This document shows positions 43,709-53,609 of a stretch of DNA of 64,000 nt, piece after piece. This DNA comes from Caulobacter sp. (GTDB lineage Bacteria; Pseudomonadota; Alphaproteobacteria; Caulobacterales; Caulobacteraceae). Each line of letters begins with the position of its first letter. Position 1 is the first letter of the stretch. The notes under the pieces were generated by a model. It did no database searches. It worked only from the letters and a program-made list of their open reading frames with translations, and was not told where the DNA came from. A program made the translations under genes and the position numbers. The stretch covers positions 1 to 64,000 of the forward strand of contig NZ_JAGIBH010000016.1 of the NCBI RefSeq assembly GCF_017744445.1. The letters run 5' to 3'.

Positions 43709-45115
43709 CTAGGCCAGGGCGTCGTCAAGGCGCCCCAAACTCTCTTCGCGGGAGAGCGCGGCCATGGTCTTGTTCAGGTCCGGAGCCGGCGCGCCGCCGG
43801 TCAGGATCCCGCGCAGGGCAGGGCCGAACTTGCCGAAGCCGACACCCTCGGATTCCGCGAACGTTTTCAACGCGGTTTCCAGGGTGGGGGCGTCGAAGCT
43901 GGCGACCGAGGCCAGTTGGTCCCGCAGGCGCTTCAGGCGCTCGACGGTTTCCTCGGTCAGCTGCTTTTGGGTTTTCTCTTCCAGCGCCAGCGGCCGCGTC
44001 TTCAGCGCGAAGGCGCAGTGGTCGACCAACTCCAGGATGGTCTTGGCGCCTTCCTTCACTTCCGGAACGGTGCGGGCGATGCGCTCGCGGGCGTCGGCGG
44101 GGAGGGTCTCGCCGCGTTTTTGAGCGGCGTCGAGGGCCAGATCCGTCAGGCGGGCGTCGTCGGCCTTGCGCAGGTGCTGGGCGTTGATGTGATTCAGCTT
44201 TGCCCAGTCCAGGCGCGCGGGCGCCTTGACCACGTCTGCCACGTCGAACCAGCTGATCGCCTGCTCGTCGTTGAAGACCTCGTCGTCGCCATGGCCCCAG
44301 CCCAGGCGGGCCAGGTAGTTGCGCATGCCTTCGGGGATGTAGCCCAGGTCGGCGAACTCGCCGACGGCTTGCGCGCCGTGGCGCTTGCTGAGCTTGGCGC
44401 CGTCCGGACCGTGGATCAGCGGGATGTGGGCGAAGGCCGGCACGTCCCAGCCCAGGGCCTTGTAGATCAGGCTCTGGCGGGCGGCGTTGTTCAGGTGGTC
44501 GTCGCCACGGATCACGTGGGTGACGCCCATGTCGTGGTCATCGACGACCACGGCCAGGTTGTAGGTCGGGGCGCCGTCGGCGCGCAGCAAAACGAGGTCG
44601 TCCAGCTCGATATTGCGGAAGGTCACCGGGCCCTTGACCATGTCGTCCACAACGGTCTCGCCGTCCAGCGGACCCTTGAAGCGAATGACGTGCGGGATCG
44701 ACAGGTCGCCTTCGGGCGCGTCGCGCCAGGGCGAGCGGATGGCGCGGCCTTCAGCGCGGGCCTTCTCGCGGGCGACTTCCAGCTCCTCGACGGTCATCCA
44801 GCAGCGATAGGCGCGGCCGGCGGCCAACATCTCCTGCACGGCCTCGACGTGGCGCGGGGCGCGGGTGTGCTGGAACACGACCTCGGCGTCCGATTCCAGG
44901 CCCAGCCAGTTCAGGCCTTCGAAGATGGCGGCGACGGCCGCTTCGGTCGAACGCTCGCGATCGGTGTCCTCGACGCGAATAAGGAACTTCCCTCCCGTAT
45001 GGCGCGCATATAACCAGTTGAACAGCGCCGTGCGGGCGCCGCCGATATGCAGGAAACCGGTGGGCGAGGGGGCGAAGCGCGTGACGACGCCAGTCGTGGA
45101 GGTGGGGTTCGACAT
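43709..45115 (-). CDS. gltX: glutamyl-tRNA synthetase
   Basis: VVTRFAPSPTGFLHIGGARTALFNWLYAR; KLSKRHGA; start at MSNPTSTTG within longer ORF. Confidence 0.97.
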   Translation of the reverse strand: MSNPTSTTGVVTRFAPSPTGFLHIGGARTALFNWLYARHTGGKFLIRVEDTDRERSTEAAVAAIFEGLNWLGLESDAEVVFQHTRAPRHVEAVQEMLAAGRAYRCWMTVEELEVAREKARAEGRAIRSPWRDAPEGDLSIPHVIRFKGPLDGETVVDDMVKGPVTFRNIELDDLVLLRADGAPTYNLAVVVDDHDMGVTHVIRGDDHLNNAARQSLIYKALGWDVPAFAHIPLIHGPDGAKLSKRHGAQAVGEFADLGYIPEGMRNYLARLGWGHGDDEVFNDEQAISWFDVADVVKAPARLDWAKLNHINAQHLRKADDARLTDLALDAAQKRGETLPADARERIARTVPEVKEGAKTILELVDHCAFALKTRPLALEEKTQKQLTEETVERLKRLRDQLASVASFDAPTLETALKTFAESEGVGFGKFGPALRGILTGGAPAPDLNKTMAALSREESLGRLDDALA

Positions 45116-45277
45116 GAGCTTCAAGTCTGTGGGGCTGGACGCCGAGATGGCGTCGAGGAACGCGAACCGCAAGGCGGTTCGGGCGGGGCGTCTTAGCATG
45201 CCGCTTCCTTCCGGGACCAGCCATTTTCCGCATCGCGGCGAACTTGGCTTAACCGTCAAAAATACAGTGGTTTCCGG

Positions 45278-47446
45278 GTGTTAGGCGCGGAACTTACTGA
45301 TGCCGCGCCGGCGACAGCGGCTATGCGGGTCTCCTGGCGGGACGCCGCGGCGCTGACGGTCGCCGAACTGCGAGTCAATACGGCGCGGGCCTTCCTGTGG
45401 ACGCCCGTGACGTTCGGCCTTGGCGCGGCCAGCTATCTGGACGCGAGCCGCGAGCCGTCGTTCTGGTTGCTGGGCGGCATGACGCTGGTCCTGGCGGTCG
45501 TCTGGTGGACGCTTCGGCAGCGGAACGCGGCCGCGCTGCTGGTGGCTGTGGCCAGTCTGGCGGCCGGCGGCGCAGCTGGAGGCCTGGCCGCCAAGGTTCG
45601 TAGCGACCGCGTGGCCGCGCCGATCATGGCCGGAGAGCGGGTCGTGCGGCGGGTGGAGGGTTTCGTCGTCGACGTGGTCAGTCCCGGCGCGGGCGGGCCG
45701 CGGCTGCTGATCGCCCCCGCCTGGGTGTCGGGTCTGCCGCCGGAGCACACGCCGCGCCGCATACGGGTGACGATCGGCGAGACCGAGACGCCGGCGCCAG
45801 GCCAGCCCATCCGCCTGCGGGCCATGCTGGGACCGCCGCCGCCACCGGCCGCGCCAGGATCCTATGACTTCGCCCGCGACGCCTGGTTCGACTCGATCGG
45901 CGGCGTGGGCTTCATGATTGGCGACTGGGACGTCGCGCGGCTGGACCCGCCGCCGTGGCGCCTGCGGCTGTCCATGGCGATCAATGCCTTCCGCTGGAGC
46001 TTGGCCCAGCGGATCCTGGCGCGGATGGGTCCCGAGAGCGGCGGTATCGGCGCGGCCATGGTCACCGGCCACGAAGCCTGGATCACCGAGGAGCAGACCG
46101 AGGCCATGCGGGCGTCGGGACTGGCGCACATCCTGTCGATTTCGGGCCTGCACATGGCCATTGTCGGCGGCTTCGTGTTCGGTGTGGTCCGGCTGGGCGT
46201 CGCCGCCTGGCCGTGGCTGGCCCTGCGGGCGCCGGGCAAGAAGATCGCCGCCATGGCGGGGCTCGTCGCCGTGCTGGGCTACCTCGTCATCTCCGGCGCG
46301 CCGCCACCGGCCGAGCGGGCGGCGATCACGGCCAGCGTGGCGTTCCTGGCCATCCTGTTCGACCGCCGGGCCATCACCCTGCACGGCTTGGCTCTGGCGG
46401 CGCTGTTGATCCTGGCGCTGAAGCCCGAGACCGCCGGCGAGCCGGGTTTCCAGATGTCGTTCGCCGCCACCGCAGCCTTGGTGGCCTTGGCCGAAGCCTG
46501 GCCGCGTCCGGTGAAGGAGATTTCGACGCCCTGGTGGATTCGCTGGCCGCAGGCGGGAATCGTCTGGCTGGCGGCCTCGGTCGCGGCGAGCCTGGTGGCG
46601 GGCCTGGCCACCGCGCCGTTCGCCATGCAGCACTTCAACCGCGTCGCCGTCTGGGGCTTGCCCGCCAACCTGGCGGTCGCGCCGCTGTCGTCATTCGTGA
46701 TCATGCCGTTCCTGGCGATCGGGACCTTGCTGGAGCCCTTCGGCCTGGGGGCGCCGTTCCTGGCCGTGGCCGGCTGGGGCATCGACGGCATGGTCGGGAT
46801 CGCCAATGGCTTCGCCGACGCCCACGGCGCGCAGAGGATCGTGGCCAGCGCGCCGCCCCAGGTGCTGGTGGTCGCGTTTCTGGGCTTGATGATCCTGTGC
46901 CTGTGGAAGGGCCGTCTGCGCTGGATCGGTGCGCCCATGGCCCTGGCGGTCGCCTTGTGGCCCAGGCCAACGCCGCCGGACGCCTGGATCGCAGCTGATG
47001 GCGCCACAGCGGCCGTTCGCTCCGGCGATGCCGCCGTGCTGCTGCGTACTGACGCCAAGCGCTTTGGCGCAGAGTTGTGGGCGCGCCGACGCGGTCTCGA
47101 GCCAGCAACCTGGAGCCTCTATGCCTGCGACAAGCGGGTCTGCGCGCCGGCCCTGGGCGCGCCGGTGCGGCTATCCCTGGCCTGGAGCCGCAAGACGCCT
47201 GACGCCGAGACGTTATCGGGCATGTGCGTGGCCAGCGAGGTGGTGGTCATCCGGGGCGCGGCGCCGGCGCGGATCCCGCCGCTGTGCGCTGACACCGTCC
47301 TGCTGGCCGCCGAGGATTTCGCGCGGGGCGGGGCCGCCGAGCTCTATCGCCATCCGGACGGCTGGCGCATCGTCTGGGCGCAGCCGCTGCGTGGCGACCG
47401 GCCCTGGAGCCGCCTGCTGACACCCGATGACACAGGTGGCGGCTAA
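45278..47446 (+). CDS. comEC: ComEC/Rec2 family competence-like protein
   Basis: VTGHEAWITEEQTEAMRASGLAHILSISGLHMAIVGGFVFG; KPETAGEPGFQMSFAATAAL. Confidence 0.93.
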   Translation: MLGAELTDAAPATAAMRVSWRDAAALTVAELRVNTARAFLWTPVTFGLGAASYLDASREPSFWLLGGMTLVLAVVWWTLRQRNAAALLVAVASLAAGGAAGGLAAKVRSDRVAAPIMAGERVVRRVEGFVVDVVSPGAGGPRLLIAPAWVSGLPPEHTPRRIRVTIGETETPAPGQPIRLRAMLGPPPPPAAPGSYDFARDAWFDSIGGVGFMIGDWDVARLDPPPWRLRLSMAINAFRWSLAQRILARMGPESGGIGAAMVTGHEAWITEEQTEAMRASGLAHILSISGLHMAIVGGFVFGVVRLGVAAWPWLALRAPGKKIAAMAGLVAVLGYLVISGAPPPAERAAITASVAFLAILFDRRAITLHGLALAALLILALKPETAGEPGFQMSFAATAALVALAEAWPRPVKEISTPWWIRWPQAGIVWLAASVAASLVAGLATAPFAMQHFNRVAVWGLPANLAVAPLSSFVIMPFLAIGTLLEPFGLGAPFLAVAGWGIDGMVGIANGFADAHGAQRIVASAPPQVLVVAFLGLMILCLWKGRLRWIGAPMALAVALWPRPTPPDAWIAADGATAAVRSGDAAVLLRTDAKRFGAELWARRRGLEPATWSLYACDKRVCAPALGAPVRLSLAWSRKTPDAETLSGMCVASEVVVIRGAAPARIPPLCADTVLLAAEDFARGGAAELYRHPDGWRIVWAQPLRGDRPWSRLLTPDDTGGG

Positions 47447-47474
47447 GCCTCCGGCGCCTTCTGGAGGATCCGTG

Positions 47475-48230
47475 ATGTCGAACCCGTTCGCTGCCCGCCG
47501 CGCCGCTTTCCGCGCCCTGCACGCCGAGGGCTGCTTTGCCCTGCCCAATCCGTGGGACGCCGGCAGCGCCAAGCGGCTGCAGAAGCTGGGCTTCAAGGCC
47601 CTGGCCTCGACCAGCGCCGGCGCGGCCTGGGCGCTGGGAAAGGACGACGGCCAGATCACGCGCGATGAGGTGATCGATCATCTGCGGATGCTGTGCGCCG
47701 CCACCGACCTGCCGGTGAACGCCGACTTCGAGGCCGGTTTCGCTGACACGCCTGAAGGCGTTGGCGAAAGCGTCACCCTGGCCATCGAGGCCGGTGTCGC
47801 GGGCCTGTCGATCGAGGACTGGTCGGGTTCGGCCCTCTACGACCTGCCGGTCGCTGTCGAGCGCTTGAAGGCCGCCCGCGCCGCCATCGACGCCTCGGGT
47901 CAGGATGTGATCCTGATTGGCCGCACGGAAGGCTATCTTCGGGGCAATCGCGACCTGGCGCCGACCCTGGAGCGTCTGAAGGCCTACGCCGAGGCGGGCG
48001 CCGACTGCCTCTACGCCCCGGCGGTGACCGATCCGGACGAGATCCGCGCCATCGTCCAGGCCGTGGCCCCCAAGCCGGTCAATATCCTGTTCTGGGGCTC
48101 GGACATGACGGTCGAGAGCCTGGGCGCGCTGGGCGTGCGCCGGGTCAGCACGGGCGCATCGCTGGCGGCGGCGGCGTGGGCCGGGTTCGACAAGGCTGCC
48201 AAGCGGTTGGCGGAGGAGGGGCGGCTGTAA
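47475..48230 (+). CDS. isocitrate lyase/PEP mutase family protein
   Basis: FALPNPWDAGSAKRLQKLGFKALASTSAG; PVNADFEAGF; GVAGLSIEDWSG. Confidence 0.92.
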   Translation: MSNPFAARRAAFRALHAEGCFALPNPWDAGSAKRLQKLGFKALASTSAGAAWALGKDDGQITRDEVIDHLRMLCAATDLPVNADFEAGFADTPEGVGESVTLAIEAGVAGLSIEDWSGSALYDLPVAVERLKAARAAIDASGQDVILIGRTEGYLRGNRDLAPTLERLKAYAEAGADCLYAPAVTDPDEIRAIVQAVAPKPVNILFWGSDMTVESLGALGVRRVSTGASLAAAAWAGFDKAAKRLAEEGRL

Positions 48231-48248
48231 CCAGCCCACCTTCCAGGT

Positions 48249-48379
48249 CGTCATTCCCGCCCTTGTGGCGGGAACCCCTCTAACCGCCGCAGGTGCAGTC
48301 GGGGCTTCACGCCAAGCGATGGCTTGCCTCTCACGTGTCAGCTGAACCAGGGGTTCCCGCCACAAGGGCGGGAATGACG
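48249..48379. repeat. REPIN-like element (31-bp perfect inverted repeat arms)
   Basis: cgtcattcccgcccttgtggcgggaacccct (48249-48279) and its exact reverse complement (48349-48379). Confidence 0.85.
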
Positions 48380-48386
48380 GGTAAAT

Positions 48387-48420
48387 GAAAAGGCCCCGAA
48401 CCTCAGGCGAGGTCGGGGCC
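48387..48420 (-). terminator. Rho-independent terminator for lexA
   Basis: ggccccgaacctc-aggc-gaggtcggggcc stem with minus-strand tttt tract. Confidence 0.8.
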
Positions 48421-48445
48421 AATTTTCAACTCGCTAGGGCAGCGC

Positions 48446-49153
48446 CTAGTGATACCGGCGGATCAGGCCCACCAGCTTGCCCTGCACCTCGACCTGGTCG
48501 GGGCCGAAGATGCGGGTCTCATACTTGGGGTTGGCGGCTTCCAGGGCGATTGAGCCGCCCTTCTTGCGCAGGCGTTTCAGGGTGGCTTCCTCGCCGACCA
48601 GGGCGACGACGATCTCGCCCGAGGTGGCGGTGTCGCCCTTCTTGATGATGACGTAGTCGCCGTCGAGGATGCCGGCCTCGATCATCGAGTCGCCCTGCAC
48701 CTCGAGGACATAGTGTTCGCCGTTGCCCAGCATGGCTTCCGGCACCGGCAGGCGCTCGCGTTCGTGCTGGATGGCGTCGATCGGGGTGCCGGCGGCGATC
48801 TTGCCCAGGATTGGCAGTTCGCGACTGTCATTGGCCGGCGCCGCCGAGGCGGCCGGCGCGGGCGGAGGCGAACCGCCGCCTTCGAACACCTGCGGGCGGA
48901 AGGCTCCGCGGCCCTTGGGCGGCGCGGCCGTCGTGGCCTGCTGCGGTAGCTTCACCACCTCCAGCGCCCGGGCTCGGTGGGCCAGGCGGCGGATGAAGCC
49001 GCGCTCTTCCAGGGCCGTGATCAGCCTGTGGATGCCCGACTTGGAGGCCAGGTCCAGGGCCTCCTTCATCTCGTCGAACGAGGGGGAGACGCCGGTCTCC
49101 TTGATCCGCTCGTGGATGAACATCAGCAGTTCGTGCTGCTTGCGGGTGAGCAT
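48446..49153 (-). CDS. lexA: LexA repressor
   Basis: [76 protein letters not shown]. Confidence 0.98.
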   Translation of the reverse strand: MLTRKQHELLMFIHERIKETGVSPSFDEMKEALDLASKSGIHRLITALEERGFIRRLAHRARALEVVKLPQQATTAAPPKGRGAFRPQVFEGGGSPPPAPAASAAPANDSRELPILGKIAAGTPIDAIQHERERLPVPEAMLGNGEHYVLEVQGDSMIEAGILDGDYVIIKKGDTATSGEIVVALVGEEATLKRLRKKGGSIALEAANPKYETRIFGPDQVEVQGKLVGLIRRYH

Positions 49154-49198
49154 GTGAACCTCGGCTGGAGCGCGGAACAAACCGCAAACCTTTCGAAT

Positions 49199-49213
49199 GT
49201 TCTCTAGGCGTTC
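49199..49213. promoter_or_regulatory. LexA-type SOS box (GTTC-N7-GTTC), lexA autoregulation
   Basis: gttctctaggcgttc 46 bp upstream of lexA start. Confidence 0.85.
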
Positions 49214-49324
49214 CGCGTTAAAGTCAAGTCGAGCGTCGTTCGCTCGAGAAAGGTGTGGAAAATCAAGGACTAGCTTGGCCGATAGGGTAAATGTCGACCA
49301 GAATCAAAAGCTTAACGAAAGCTT

Positions 49325-50110
49325 TCAGGTGCGTTTGCGGGCCACGATGATGTCCTGGTCCTGCATGGGCTGGCTACGCCAGACGCCGAGCGCGACGGTC
49401 AGTACGTCCAGGCCCAGCGCCTCGTACTGCGCCAGGATCTCGGCCAGGTCGTAGGCGATCGTGTCTTCGGGCATGTCCGGGTTCGCCGTCCAGCAACCGT
49501 TCAGGGCGTGGACGAAGTCGAAGGCGATCTGGCCGTTTCCGGTGTTGGCGCGGGCTTCGTCGTCGATCAGGTACCAGGAGATGACGCTGGTCCCGGCGGG
49601 CTTCAGCACGCGGGCGATCTCGCGCGCGAACTGGGCCTGATCGGCCGCCAAGAGGTGGGTGAACACCGAGCCCAGCCAGACGAAGTCGAAACTCGCGTCC
49701 GGATAGGGAAAGACGAAGCGGCTGGCCGGCTGCGAGCCTTCCGGATTATACCGGTCGCTGTGCATGTCGGCGTGGGTGAATTCGAAGCGCGCATCGCCGA
49801 CGGCGATATTGGCGCGGCACCAGTCGATGGCCTGGGCCATGACGTCGAAGCCGGCATAGCGGCCGGTCTCGTCCAGATAGTCCACAAGCGGCGCGGCGGC
49901 GCGGCCGATGCCGCAGCCAACGTCCAGGATGGCGTGGTGGGGCTGCAGGCCCGCGTCGATGAACAGCTGCTTGAACTGCTGGCCGACGCGCACGTAGTCG
50001 GCGTCGGCGGCGCCCACCAGGTGCCAGAGCTCTTGCGGCGCGGTCACGGCGTCGTTCACGGGCGGTGCAGGCGACAACACGCGACGCAGCTTGGACAGGA
50101 AGGCCCGCAT
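49325..50110 (-). CDS. class I SAM-dependent methyltransferase
   Basis: HAILDVGCGIGRAAAPLVDYLDETGRYAGFDV; FVWLGSVFTHL. Confidence 0.92.
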   Translation of the reverse strand: MRAFLSKLRRVLSPAPPVNDAVTAPQELWHLVGAADADYVRVGQQFKQLFIDAGLQPHHAILDVGCGIGRAAAPLVDYLDETGRYAGFDVMAQAIDWCRANIAVGDARFEFTHADMHSDRYNPEGSQPASRFVFPYPDASFDFVWLGSVFTHLLAADQAQFAREIARVLKPAGTSVISWYLIDDEARANTGNGQIAFDFVHALNGCWTANPDMPEDTIAYDLAEILAQYEALGLDVLTVALGVWRSQPMQDQDIIVARKRT

Positions 50111-50159
50111 CCGATTCCCTCTACTCGAGCTGGCGCGGACCCTAGCGGCGGTTGTGGGC

Positions 50160-50951
50160 TCAGCCAACCTTGCGGGCAGGTAGCGACTTGAAGGTGCGAT
50201 CCAGGCGCAGGCCGTGGCCGTTCCACGAGAACAGCACCCGCTCGGCGCGGCCGACCAGGTTCTCGGCCGGGATGAAGCCCATGCCCAGCTCCGGCGGAAG
50301 GTCGGCGTCGCGGGCCACGTCCCAGGCGCAGGAGGCATAACCCTTCGGCGTCGAGCCGGGGTTAAAGCGGCTGTCCAGCGAGTTGTCGCGATTGTCGCCC
50401 ATCACGAAGTAGCAGCCGGCCGGTACGGTATAGACGCCGGTATTGGCGGCCTGGGTGTCGGCGCCAAAGCTGTTGGTGGCGTAGGTGCGGCCATTGGGCA
50501 GGGTCTCGCGCAGGTGGCGGACCGGGATCGGCCAGGCGCCGGGCGAACCTTCGGCGTCGATGCCGGTGAGGGTCTGGGTCACCGGCGCGCCGTTGATGCG
50601 CACGACGCCGCCGCTCATCTGGATGCGGTCGCCGGGCAGGCCGATGACCCGCTTGATCACGTCGGTGCGGCCGTCGCTGGGCTTCTTGAACACTACGATG
50701 TCGCCGCGCTCGGGCGCCTGGCCCAGCAGGCGGCCGTGGCCCACGGGCGGGCTGAGCGGGATCGAGTGGCGGCTCACCCCGTACGGATATTTGGAGACCA
50801 GGATGTAGTCGCCGACCAGGAGGGTGGGCTGCATCGACTCCGAGGGGATCGTGAACGGCTGGCAGAAGACCGTGCGCGGGATCAGGAACACCACCAGCAC
50901 GATGGCCATCGTCTTGGCGGTTTCGATCAGGCCTTCAGTCCACTTGCGCAT
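50160..50951 (-). CDS. lepB: signal peptidase I
   Basis: PFTIPSESMQPTLLVGDYILVSK; VIKRVIGLPGDRI; GDNRDNSLDSR. Confidence 0.94.
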   Translation of the reverse strand: MRKWTEGLIETAKTMAIVLVVFLIPRTVFCQPFTIPSESMQPTLLVGDYILVSKYPYGVSRHSIPLSPPVGHGRLLGQAPERGDIVVFKKPSDGRTDVIKRVIGLPGDRIQMSGGVVRINGAPVTQTLTGIDAEGSPGAWPIPVRHLRETLPNGRTYATNSFGADTQAANTGVYTVPAGCYFVMGDNRDNSLDSRFNPGSTPKGYASCAWDVARDADLPPELGMGFIPAENLVGRAERVLFSWNGHGLRLDRTFKSLPARKVG

Positions 50952-51014
50952 CGCCGTCCCCTTGCTTGGCTCAAGTCAAGGTTAGGACGGCGAGCTTGGC
51001 TAAATCGTGGCGCG

Positions 51015-51581
51015 CTAGAGCACGGTCTTCAATTCCGGATGCTTGGGCGTGACGGGCGCGTAGAACGCCGCCAGCACCGCCAGGTCCTTCTCGTAGTCGC
51101 CGCTGGGCATCATCGCCGGGCCCAGGCCCACCACCTTGCGCTTGTAGTCCATGAAGCCGGGCACCATCGGCACGCCGGCCTTGAGGGCGATGTTGTAGAA
51201 GCCGGTCTTCCAGCCGCTGGCCTTGCCGCGCGTGCCCTCGGGCGCGATCGTCAGCATGAACTCGTCGCGGCGGGCGAACTCATCAGCCATGGCCTGGACT
51301 GTGTCGCGCGACTGCGAGCGGTCGATCGGCACGCCGCCGAGGTCCCTCATCAGGCGCTCGAACGGCCAGCGGAACAGCGAGGCCTTGCCCATGAAGCTGA
51401 GCTTCAGGTTCAGCGCGTCGGCCGCGCCCAGGAAATAAACGAAGTCCCAGTTACTGGTGTGCGGCGCGGCGATGATCACGAATTTGCGGGTCGTGGTCGG
51501 GGCGGAGCCCTCGATCGTCCAGCCCTCGCGCTTGAAGAAGGCGACGAGGGACCAATTCACCACGCGGGCGAGCCAATGCAT
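51015..51581 (-). CDS. 1-acyl-sn-glycerol-3-phosphate acyltransferase-like protein
   Basis: IIAAPHTSNWDFVYFLG, FMGKASLFRWP, TIAPEGTRGKASGWKTGFYNIA. Confidence 0.9.
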   Translation of the reverse strand: MHWLARVVNWSLVAFFKREGWTIEGSAPTTTRKFVIIAAPHTSNWDFVYFLGAADALNLKLSFMGKASLFRWPFERLMRDLGGVPIDRSQSRDTVQAMADEFARRDEFMLTIAPEGTRGKASGWKTGFYNIALKAGVPMVPGFMDYKRKVVGLGPAMMPSGDYEKDLAVLAAFYAPVTPKHPELKTVL

Positions 51582-51668
51582 TCGCGTTTCCTCGCGCGGC
51601 CGTGTTCTTGTTGAGTAGACTGTGAGCGGGCGCGGGAAAAAACGCCAGATGGCGCGTACCCGATCCCG

Positions 51669-52457
51669 TCAGCCGATCAGGGTCTGGGTGGCCGTCGTGA
51701 CGTCGGCGTTGCGCATCAGGCTTTCGCCCACGAGCATGGCCTTGGCGCCGGTCGCTTCCATCCGCACGACATCCTCGTGGGTGAAGATGCCGCTCTCGGT
51801 GACCAGCAGGGCGCCCTTGGGCGCCTGGGTCGACAGGCGTTCGGTGACGGCCAGGTCGACGACGAAGCTCTTCAGGTCGCGGTTGTTGATGCCCACGAGG
51901 TCCGAGCCCAGGACGCCGGCGCGAGCCATCTCGGCCTCGTCGTGGACCTCGACCAGGGCGTCCATGCCCAGGCGCTTGGCCTCGGCCATCAGCTCGGCGG
52001 CCAGCACGTCGTCGATCATCGCCAGGATGACCAGGATGGCGTCAGCGCCCAGGGCGCGGCTTTCAGCCACCTGCCAGGGATCGACCAGGAAGTCCTTGCG
52101 GATGCAGGGCAGGGCGGTAGCCGCGCGGGCGGCCACCAGATACTCGTCGGCGCCCTGGAAGCTGGGGCCGTCCGTCAGCACGGACAGGCACGCCGCGCCG
52201 CCGGCCTCATAGGCGCGGGCCAGCACCGGCGGATCGAAGTCCTCGCGGATCAGGCCCTTGGAGGGCGAGGCCTTCTTGATCTCGGCGATCAGCGACAGCT
52301 TGCCAGGCGCATGATGGGCCTCCAGCGCGGCCTTGAAGCCACGCGGCGGCGTGGCGACCAGGGCGAGGGCGTCGACATCGGCCTGCGAGTGCTCGGCCTT
52401 GCGGCCTGCGACGTCCTCGCGCTTGTAGTTCGCAATCTTCGCCAGAATATCCGTCAC
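51669..52457 (-). CDS. trpC: indole-3-glycerol phosphate synthase
   Basis: [39 protein letters not shown] start proposed. Confidence 0.96.
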   Translation of the reverse strand: MTDILAKIANYKREDVAGRKAEHSQADVDALALVATPPRGFKAALEAHHAPGKLSLIAEIKKASPSKGLIREDFDPPVLARAYEAGGAACLSVLTDGPSFQGADEYLVAARAATALPCIRKDFLVDPWQVAESRALGADAILVILAMIDDVLAAELMAEAKRLGMDALVEVHDEAEMARAGVLGSDLVGINNRDLKSFVVDLAVTERLSTQAPKGALLVTESGIFTHEDVVRMEATGAKAMLVGESLMRNADVTTATQTLIG

Positions 52458-52473
52458 GAGCAAACCCCCACAC

Positions 52474-52563
52474 CGATCATCCCCGCGAAAGCGGGGATCC
52501 AAGCGGCCTTGGCCGAGTTCGCGGCGGACTCAGCTTGGGTCCCCGCTTTCGCGGGGATGATCG
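52474..52563. repeat. REPIN-like element (31-bp inverted repeat arms, one mismatch)
   Basis: cgatcatccccgcgaaagcggggatccaagc (52474-52504) versus gcttgggtccccgctttcgcggggatgatcg (52533-52563). Confidence 0.85.
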
Positions 52564-52581
52564 GATGAAGGTAAATGTCGG

Positions 52582-53607
52582 TCACGCGGGGACTTCCGTA
52601 TTGGTGGCGGCCACCAGGCCGGCCAGCGCCGCCTTGGCTCGGCCTTCGTCGATGACGTCGGCGGCCAGTTCGATGCCTTCGACCAGGGTCTCGACCTTGT
52701 CGGCCACCAGGAAGGCGGCGGCGGCGTTCAGCAGCACGATGTCGCGATAGGCGCCCTTTTCGCCGTCGAACAGGCGGGTCAGGGCGGCGGCGTTGAATTC
52801 GGGATCACCGCCGGTGATGTCGGCCAGCGAGGCGCGGGGCAGGCCCACGGCTTCCGGCGTAATCGTGAACAGGTGGATGCGGCCGTCGCGCCATTCGGCG
52901 ACCTCGGTCTCGCCCGTGGTGGTCAGCTCGTCCATGCCCGAGCCGTGCACCGACCAGGCGCGCTCGGCGCCCAGCGCGCCCAGCGCCTTGGCGATCGGCT
53001 CGACAAAGCGCGGGGCCGAGACGCCGACCACCTGCCGCTTGGCGCCGGCCGGATTGGTCAGCGGGCCCAGCAGGTTGAAGATCGTGCGGAAGCCCAGCTG
53101 CTGGCGGATCGGCGAGACGTGCTTCATCGCCCCGTGGTGGGCCTGGGCGAACAGGAAGCAGATGCCGGCCTCGTCCAGCGCCTTGCGCTGCTGCTCGCGC
53201 GTGGCGTCGATATTGACGCCCAGGGCGATCAGGACGTCGGCGGTGCCGGACTTCGACGTGATGGCGCGGTTGCCGTGTTTGGCGACCTTCAGGCCCCCAC
53301 CGGCGGCGACGAAGCCGACGGCGGTGGAGATGTTCAGCGTGTGCAGGCCATCGCCGCCGGTGCCGCAGACGTCGATGACGTCGTACGGGTGCTCCAGCTG
53401 CACGGCGGCGCGGCGCATGGCGCGGGCGCAGGCGGCGATCTCACCGACCGTCTCGCCCCGCAGGCGCATGGCGGTGACGGCGGCGGCCACCTGGGCCGGG
53501 GTCGGTTCGCCACGCAGGCAGGCGGCGAAGAAGACCTCGGCGTCTTCGTCGCCCAGGGTCTGGCCGTCGGCCAGCTTGGCCAGCAGCGGCTTGAAGGCGT
53601 CGGACAT
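52582..53607 (-). CDS. trpD: anthranilate phosphoribosyltransferase
   Basis: [43 protein letters not shown]. Confidence 0.97.
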   Translation of the reverse strand: MSDAFKPLLAKLADGQTLGDEDAEVFFAACLRGEPTPAQVAAAVTAMRLRGETVGEIAACARAMRRAAVQLEHPYDVIDVCGTGGDGLHTLNISTAVGFVAAGGGLKVAKHGNRAITSKSGTADVLIALGVNIDATREQQRKALDEAGICFLFAQAHHGAMKHVSPIRQQLGFRTIFNLLGPLTNPAGAKRQVVGVSAPRFVEPIAKALGALGAERAWSVHGSGMDELTTTGETEVAEWRDGRIHLFTITPEAVGLPRASLADITGGDPEFNAAALTRLFDGEKGAYRDIVLLNAAAAFLVADKVETLVEGIELAADVIDEGRAKAALAGLVAATNTEVPA

Positions 53608-53609
53608 GG

